Shown here: piece by piece, positions 6,346 to 8,500 of the stretch
Layout of the letters: every line of letters starts with the position of its first letter
Position numbering within the stretch: the stretch's first letter is position 1
Source of the DNA: UM-FILTER-37-12 sp964344965
GTDB taxonomy: Bacteria > Patescibacteriota > Patescibacteriia > Magasanikbacterales > UBA922
NCBI GenBank assembly: GCA_964344965.1
Contig: CAYFPJ010000033.1
Location: 1 to 8,500, forward strand
Direction of reading: 5' to 3'
Length of the DNA stretch: 8,500 nucleotides
Position numbers and translations under genes: made by a program
Notes under the pieces: generated by a model
Told to the model about the DNA's origin: nothing
Database searches by the model: none
What the model saw: only the letters and a program-made list of their open reading frames with translations

Positions 6346-6469
6346 ATGAGACCGTCCTTGTGTAGAAGACGGTCTGTACCCCTTCCATTGTCTGTGGGGT
6401 CAGACAAGAGAGGTGGATGAGTAAGATAAACTTTTATCAAACTTATCATAAGTCAGCAAAAGTTTTATT
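6321..6469 (-). ncRNA. Candidate structured small RNA (family unrecognised)
   Basis: A minus-strand transcription unit of about 149 nt with its own promoter and terminator. Reading 5' to 3', it holds: a hairpin with an 8-bp outer stem (6458-6465 with 6428-6435) and a 5-bp inner stem (6449-6453 with 6441-6445); a 7-bp stem TTGTCTG/CAGACAA (6401-6407 with 6388-6394) whose loop ACCCC (6396-6400) can pair with GGGGT (6378-6382), forming an H-type pseudoknot; an 8-bp hairpin AGACCGTC/GACGGTCT (6368-6375 with 6349-6356); and the terminator. It does not resemble tmRNA, 4.5S/SRP RNA or RNase P RNA as far as I can see. A 14-codon ORF (MEGVQTVFYTRTVS, about 6345-6389) inside it is probably chance. An alternative is a relic end of an IS200/IS605 or REP-associated transposon, since GGGGTCAGAC-type tags mark such elements; no transposase remains. 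Confidence 0.45.
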
Positions 6470-6475
6470 GAGTAT

Positions 6476-6504
6476 ATTATCCAACACTTGTTTCCAAAGG
6501 TCAA
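6476..6504 (-). promoter_or_regulatory. Promoter of the candidate small RNA
   Basis: TTGACC (6499-6504), 17-bp spacer, GATAAT (6476-6481) on the minus strand: 5 of 6 matches at each box with ideal spacing. The start would be near 6469. No protein gene lies downstream before the terminator at 6321-6345. Confidence 0.6.
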
Positions 6505-6605
6505 TCATAAACAGTGGAAAATTAGTTGATAACAAGTTAATAAAAATGAGCAATCTACCAACTTAAACTAAGATATTATACTTTTTGTTTAATTCAAGCA
6601 TGCTC

Positions 6606-6634
6606 TTGATTTTAAAAACAATTTATGGTGTAAT
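6606..6634 (+). promoter_or_regulatory. tRNA-Leu promoter
   Basis: TTGATT (6606-6611), 17-bp spacer, TGTAAT (6629-6634) preceded by TGG, an extended -10. The start would be near 6641, about 15 nt before the mature tRNA 5' end. Confidence 0.6.
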
Positions 6635-6655
6635 ATCCACGCTTCGTATTTACAA

Positions 6656-6742
6656 GCCGCGGTGGTGGAGCTGGTATACACAGGAGACTTAAAATCTCCC
6701 GCCCATTCGGGATCGAGGGTTCGAGTCCCTCCCGCGGCACCA
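6656..6742 (+). tRNA. tRNA-Leu, anticodon UAA
   Basis: Reads UUA and UUG leucine codons. The acceptor stem GCCGCGG (6656-6662) pairs with CCGCGGC (6732-6738), followed by A and an encoded CCA (6740-6742). The D arm has a 3-bp GTG/CAC stem (6665-6681). The anticodon stem GGAGA/TCTCC (6683-6687, 6695-6699) encloses CTTAAAA with anticodon TAA at 6690-6692. A long variable arm (about 6700-6714) makes it a class II tRNA, as expected for Leu. The T arm is GAGGG-TTCGAGT-CCCTC. All parts are intact and it is transcribed alone from its own promoter. Confidence 0.97.
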
Positions 6743-6767
6743 ATACAAAATATAAAATACATATATC

Positions 6768-6811
6768 AAAATACAAAAAATCGATCAAGTGTGATCGATT
6801 TTTTGTATTTT
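6768..6811. terminator. Bidirectional terminator between tRNA-Leu and the AI-2E gene
   Basis: A perfect 20-bp inverted repeat (6768-6787 with 6792-6811) around a 4-nt loop AGTG, GC-richer at the tip (TCGATCA/TGATCGA) with A and T runs below. It can end plus-strand transcription from the tRNA (25 bp away) and minus-strand transcription from the convergent membrane-protein gene (27 bp away). Confidence 0.9.
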
Positions 6812-6837
6812 ATTATGTGTATATTGTATCCATGTTC

Positions 6838-7899
6838 TCAATTATTCTGAAGCTCACTCCGATAATAATGATCGTAGATAGACATGATAGAAATATAGAG
6901 AGCAGCAATAATTGGACCAATCACAAATCCAGAAATCCCAAATAGGAATATACCTCCAAGAGTCGCAAAGAGGACCACTAGAGGATGCATCTGAATATCC
7001 TTACCGACCAATGGTGGACGAAGCAAATTATCTATAAACCCAATAATAAACGCTCCTACAAGCAGGACTACTGCCTGCCACATACTACCCAAGATCAGCA
7101 TGATGATGCCAGCTGGAATGAGAATAATACCTGGACCAATAGCTGGAATAATCGCAAATATGACCATGATCACACCCCAAATGAAAGCTCCTTCTATGCC
7201 TGTAATCCAAAATAAGATACCACTAAGAACACCTTGGATACCACCAATAATGAGTGTGCTTTTCATAGTCGCTCTCGTAGTGGAGGTAAATCTCTCAAAA
7301 AGCATTTTTTCATATTTGTCCCCAAGGGGAGAAAAATGAACTAAGCGATCAAGCATTCTTTGCCCATCCTTGAGAAAATAATACAAGCTATAGAACATAA
7401 TAAAGAGCAAAAACATAAATCGAACCGAATTCTGAGTAATACTCTTAATACTTGTAAAAATTGTATTGCTAGCCACCTGAGCTGCCTTACTCACATAGGC
7501 TGGCCATTCTTGCTGAGCCTGCTCAATGAATGGGCCCACAAACGTATTTCCGAGCCATCCATGGGCAGTATTGAGAGCAGTTTGAAGATCTTCTGATGAG
7601 ACTGATTGATAAAGATCGACAGACTCATTCACAACTATAGTCGAGATGAACGTGAGAGGTAGAAGCAAAATCACCACCACACTGACCATTGTAATAGTGA
7701 TATTTGTGACGTTTGATTTGATATGATTGCCAAGCCACTTATAAAATGGATAAAACATGACAGTGATCACTGCCGCCCAAAAAACTGGAAAGAAGAACGG
7801 GCGGAAGAGATAGAGCATGGCAATCGAGAGGGCGATAATCAATGAAAAAAAGAAGATCGAGCGCATCTTGTCAAATGACAGTTTGTTTTTGGTAGGCAT
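6838..7899 (-). CDS. AI-2E/PerM family membrane transporter
   Basis: A 353-aa polytopic inner-membrane protein of the AI-2E family (PF01594; YdiK/PerM/TqsA relatives). Membrane segments are visible at about residues 14-31, 35-52, 68-90, 157-177, 215-232, 237-257, 259-283 and 305-337, with a long soluble region (about 91-156) after the third, the usual layout. Family hallmarks include the IIPAIGPGIILIPAG stretch (250-264), DNLLRPPLVGK (290-300) and GGIFLFGISGFVIGPI (315-330). Members have been linked to autoinducer-2 export, and others to sodium or proton antiport, so the substrate here cannot be stated. It is a single-gene unit with its own promoter and terminator and no quorum-sensing gene nearby. 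The ATG has no Shine-Dalgarno sequence. Confidence 0.93.
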   Translation of the reverse strand: MPTKNKLSFDKMRSIFFFSLIIALSIAMLYLFRPFFFPVFWAAVITVMFYPFYKWLGNHIKSNVTNITITMVSVVVILLLPLTFISTIVVNESVDLYQSVSSEDLQTALNTAHGWLGNTFVGPFIEQAQQEWPAYVSKAAQVASNTIFTSIKSITQNSVRFMFLLFIMFYSLYYFLKDGQRMLDRLVHFSPLGDKYEKMLFERFTSTTRATMKSTLIIGGIQGVLSGILFWITGIEGAFIWGVIMVIFAIIPAIGPGIILIPAGIIMLILGSMWQAVVLLVGAFIIGFIDNLLRPPLVGKDIQMHPLVVLFATLGGIFLFGISGFVIGPIIAALYISIMSIYDHYYRSELQNN

Positions 7900-7904
7900 A
7901 AAGA

Positions 7905-7933
7905 CACTAATTTTAACACTAATTTATACTAAT
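7905..7933. repeat. Short tandem repeats in the leader of the AI-2E gene
   Basis: CACTAATTT occurs at 7905-7913 and 7917-7925 (12-bp period), with a degenerate third TACTAAT at 7927-7933. They lie between the promoter and the start codon of the minus-strand gene, where no ribosome binding site is seen. Confidence 0.65.
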
Positions 7934-7946
7934 AGTTTGTATATTG

Positions 7947-7974
7947 ATTATAGCAGACCTGAGTATTGAAGCAA
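7947..7974 (-). promoter_or_regulatory. Promoter of the AI-2E family gene
   Basis: On the minus strand: TTGCTT (7969-7974), 16-bp spacer, perfect TATAAT (7947-7952) preceded by TGC, an extended -10. The start would be near 7940, giving a leader of about 40 nt. Confidence 0.6.
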
Positions 7975-7991
7975 AGTAATTTGGTAAAATA

Positions 7992-8020
7992 AAAACCATC
8001 AGCGCTATGCTGATGGTTTT
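7992..8020 (-). terminator. Terminator of the 134-aa gene
   Basis: A 12-bp stem (7992-8003 with 8009-8020; core CCATCAGC/GCTGATGG) with a 5-nt loop. On the minus strand it continues into TTTTTATTTTA, 15 bp past the stop of the gene at 8035-8439. On the plus strand it also ends in four T. Confidence 0.85.
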
Positions 8021-8034
8021 GAGTGCAAAAAGCA

Positions 8035-8439
8035 TCAAGCAACTTGGCCCAAATCCTCATTAATTTCTGTTGAATCAGAATCCAGATGTTGATCCAATAA
8101 CTTATTTAAAGCCTCAACATAATGCACAGGAAGAGGAGGTGGGACAGTCTCATCTTTTCTTTCAGGCAATAATGCTGGCAACTTTTCCAAAAGTCCATCT
8201 ATAAACTGTGTTCTTTCCAAAAGAGCCCCCTTATCAAGGGACATACCTACCAATCTTTCTATACTATCACTCATACCTCCGATTGGCTCAAAATCTTTCT
8301 GATAACCCAACCTATTCAAAGACTCTTTTACATGATCACGCAAATTCTGTAATTTTTCTTCTTCTGCGCTAGTCCCTTCTTTTGCTTTTTTAAAATCATG
8401 CCCAGAAGGAAAGTTTGGTGTTATTTTTTCTTCAGTCAT
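8035..8439 (-). CDS. Small acidic hypothetical protein
   Basis: A 134-aa protein I do not recognise. It is hydrophilic and acidic, without signal peptide or membrane segment. Likely helices at about residues 24-43 (EEEKLQNLRDHVKESLNRL) and 56-87 flank a short GG turn (54-55); a proline-rich VPPPLP (99-104) precedes a third helix (105-118) and an acidic tail. There are no cysteines and no catalytic-looking motif. It is probably a real gene: it is followed by a well-placed terminator, its GC content is near that of its neighbours (about 43 percent in a sampled line), and no competing frame is better. It appears to be a single-gene unit. The ATG lacks a Shine-Dalgarno sequence and no clear promoter is seen; a hairpin repeat lies 19 bp upstream. 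Confidence 0.65.
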   Translation of the reverse strand: MTEEKITPNFPSGHDFKKAKEGTSAEEEKLQNLRDHVKESLNRLGYQKDFEPIGGMSDSIERLVGMSLDKGALLERTQFIDGLLEKLPALLPERKDETVPPPLPVHYVEALNKLLDQHLDSDSTEINEDLGQVA

Positions 8440-8457
8440 AATGATATTATTTAATTA

Positions 8458-8476
8458 CCACCGACTACGTCGGTGG
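8458..8476. repeat. Hairpin repeat, right copy
   Basis: A perfect 8-bp inverted repeat (CCACCGAC, loop TAC, GTCGGTGG) followed by ATTA and GGG, the same design as at 16-34. The window ends in CGGACTTCG, which looks like the first arm and loop of a further hairpin cut by the window edge, so a longer repeat array may continue beyond 8500. Confidence 0.6.
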
Positions 8477-8500
8477 ATTAACGGGATGATACGGACTTCG

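Noticed and set aside
6417..6566. A 49-codon plus-strand ORF preceded by AGAGGTGG
   Set aside because: The purine run abuts the ATG with no spacing, the product (starting MSKINFYQTYH) has no recognisable motif, and the region is better explained as a minus-strand RNA and its promoter.
6662..6850. A 62-codon plus-strand ORF
   Set aside because: It runs through tRNA-Leu and the following terminator, so it is a chance reading frame.
1079..8439. Recoded UGA as in Gracilibacteria/SR1
   Set aside because: TGA ends the 168-aa gene, the AI-2E gene and the 134-aa gene at natural protein ends, with terminators close behind two of them.
1..8500. CRISPR array, toxin-antitoxin pair, prophage or insertion sequence with transposase
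   Set aside because: No regularly spaced repeats with unique spacers, no transposase, integrase or phage protein, and no toxin/antitoxin-like gene pair were found on either strand.

Overview
The window looks like a chromosomal segment of a small-genome bacterium of the Candidate Phyla Radiation (Patescibacteria, perhaps a Parcubacteria-type lineage). This rests on the overall gene style, the close pairing of a B12-dependent ribonucleotide reductase with a cobalamin adenosyltransferase, AT-rich spacers full of short palindromes, and the lack of a recognisable Shine-Dalgarno sequence before any start codon. The lineage is an inference; there is no rRNA here to settle it. TGA is a normal stop (it ends three genes), so the code is standard, unlike the UGA-recoding CPR groups.

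Layout. Positions 72-1585 hold a minus-strand pair: a 168-aa protein with a Cys-His-Asp (transglutaminase/papain-like) signature, overlapping ruvB by 4 bases. A 403-bp divergent control region (1586-1988) separates it from nrdJ. It carries a minus-strand promoter, three DnaA-box-like sites, a plus-strand extended -10 promoter, two NrdR-box-like palindromes with centres 32 bp apart, and a terminator-like hairpin with a possible antiterminator. nrdJ (1989-5507) ends at a strong terminator and is followed by its own-promoter neighbour, a PduO-type ATP:cob(I)alamin adenosyltransferase (5629-6180). These two form a functional unit: the second makes adenosylcobalamin, the radical cofactor of the first.

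The 475-bp stretch 6181-6655 has no convincing protein gene. It contains an inverted pair of a CATCCTGAG...AAGGATC repeat, then a minus-strand candidate structured RNA (about 6321-6469) with a near-consensus promoter, a hairpin, a possible pseudoknot, a second hairpin and an intrinsic terminator. Next come tRNA-Leu(UAA) on plus (6656-6742), a long bidirectional terminator, an AI-2E/PerM-family membrane protein on minus (6838-7899), and a small acidic hypothetical protein on minus (8035-8439) with its own terminator.

Both window edges carry the same type of short hairpin repeat (16-34 and 8458-8476), whose stems differ by one compensated base pair. The most interesting items are the compound nrdJ control region, the candidate minus-strand RNA, and the low-GC Cys-His-Asp protein coupled to ruvB. 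None looks like a defence or mobile system.
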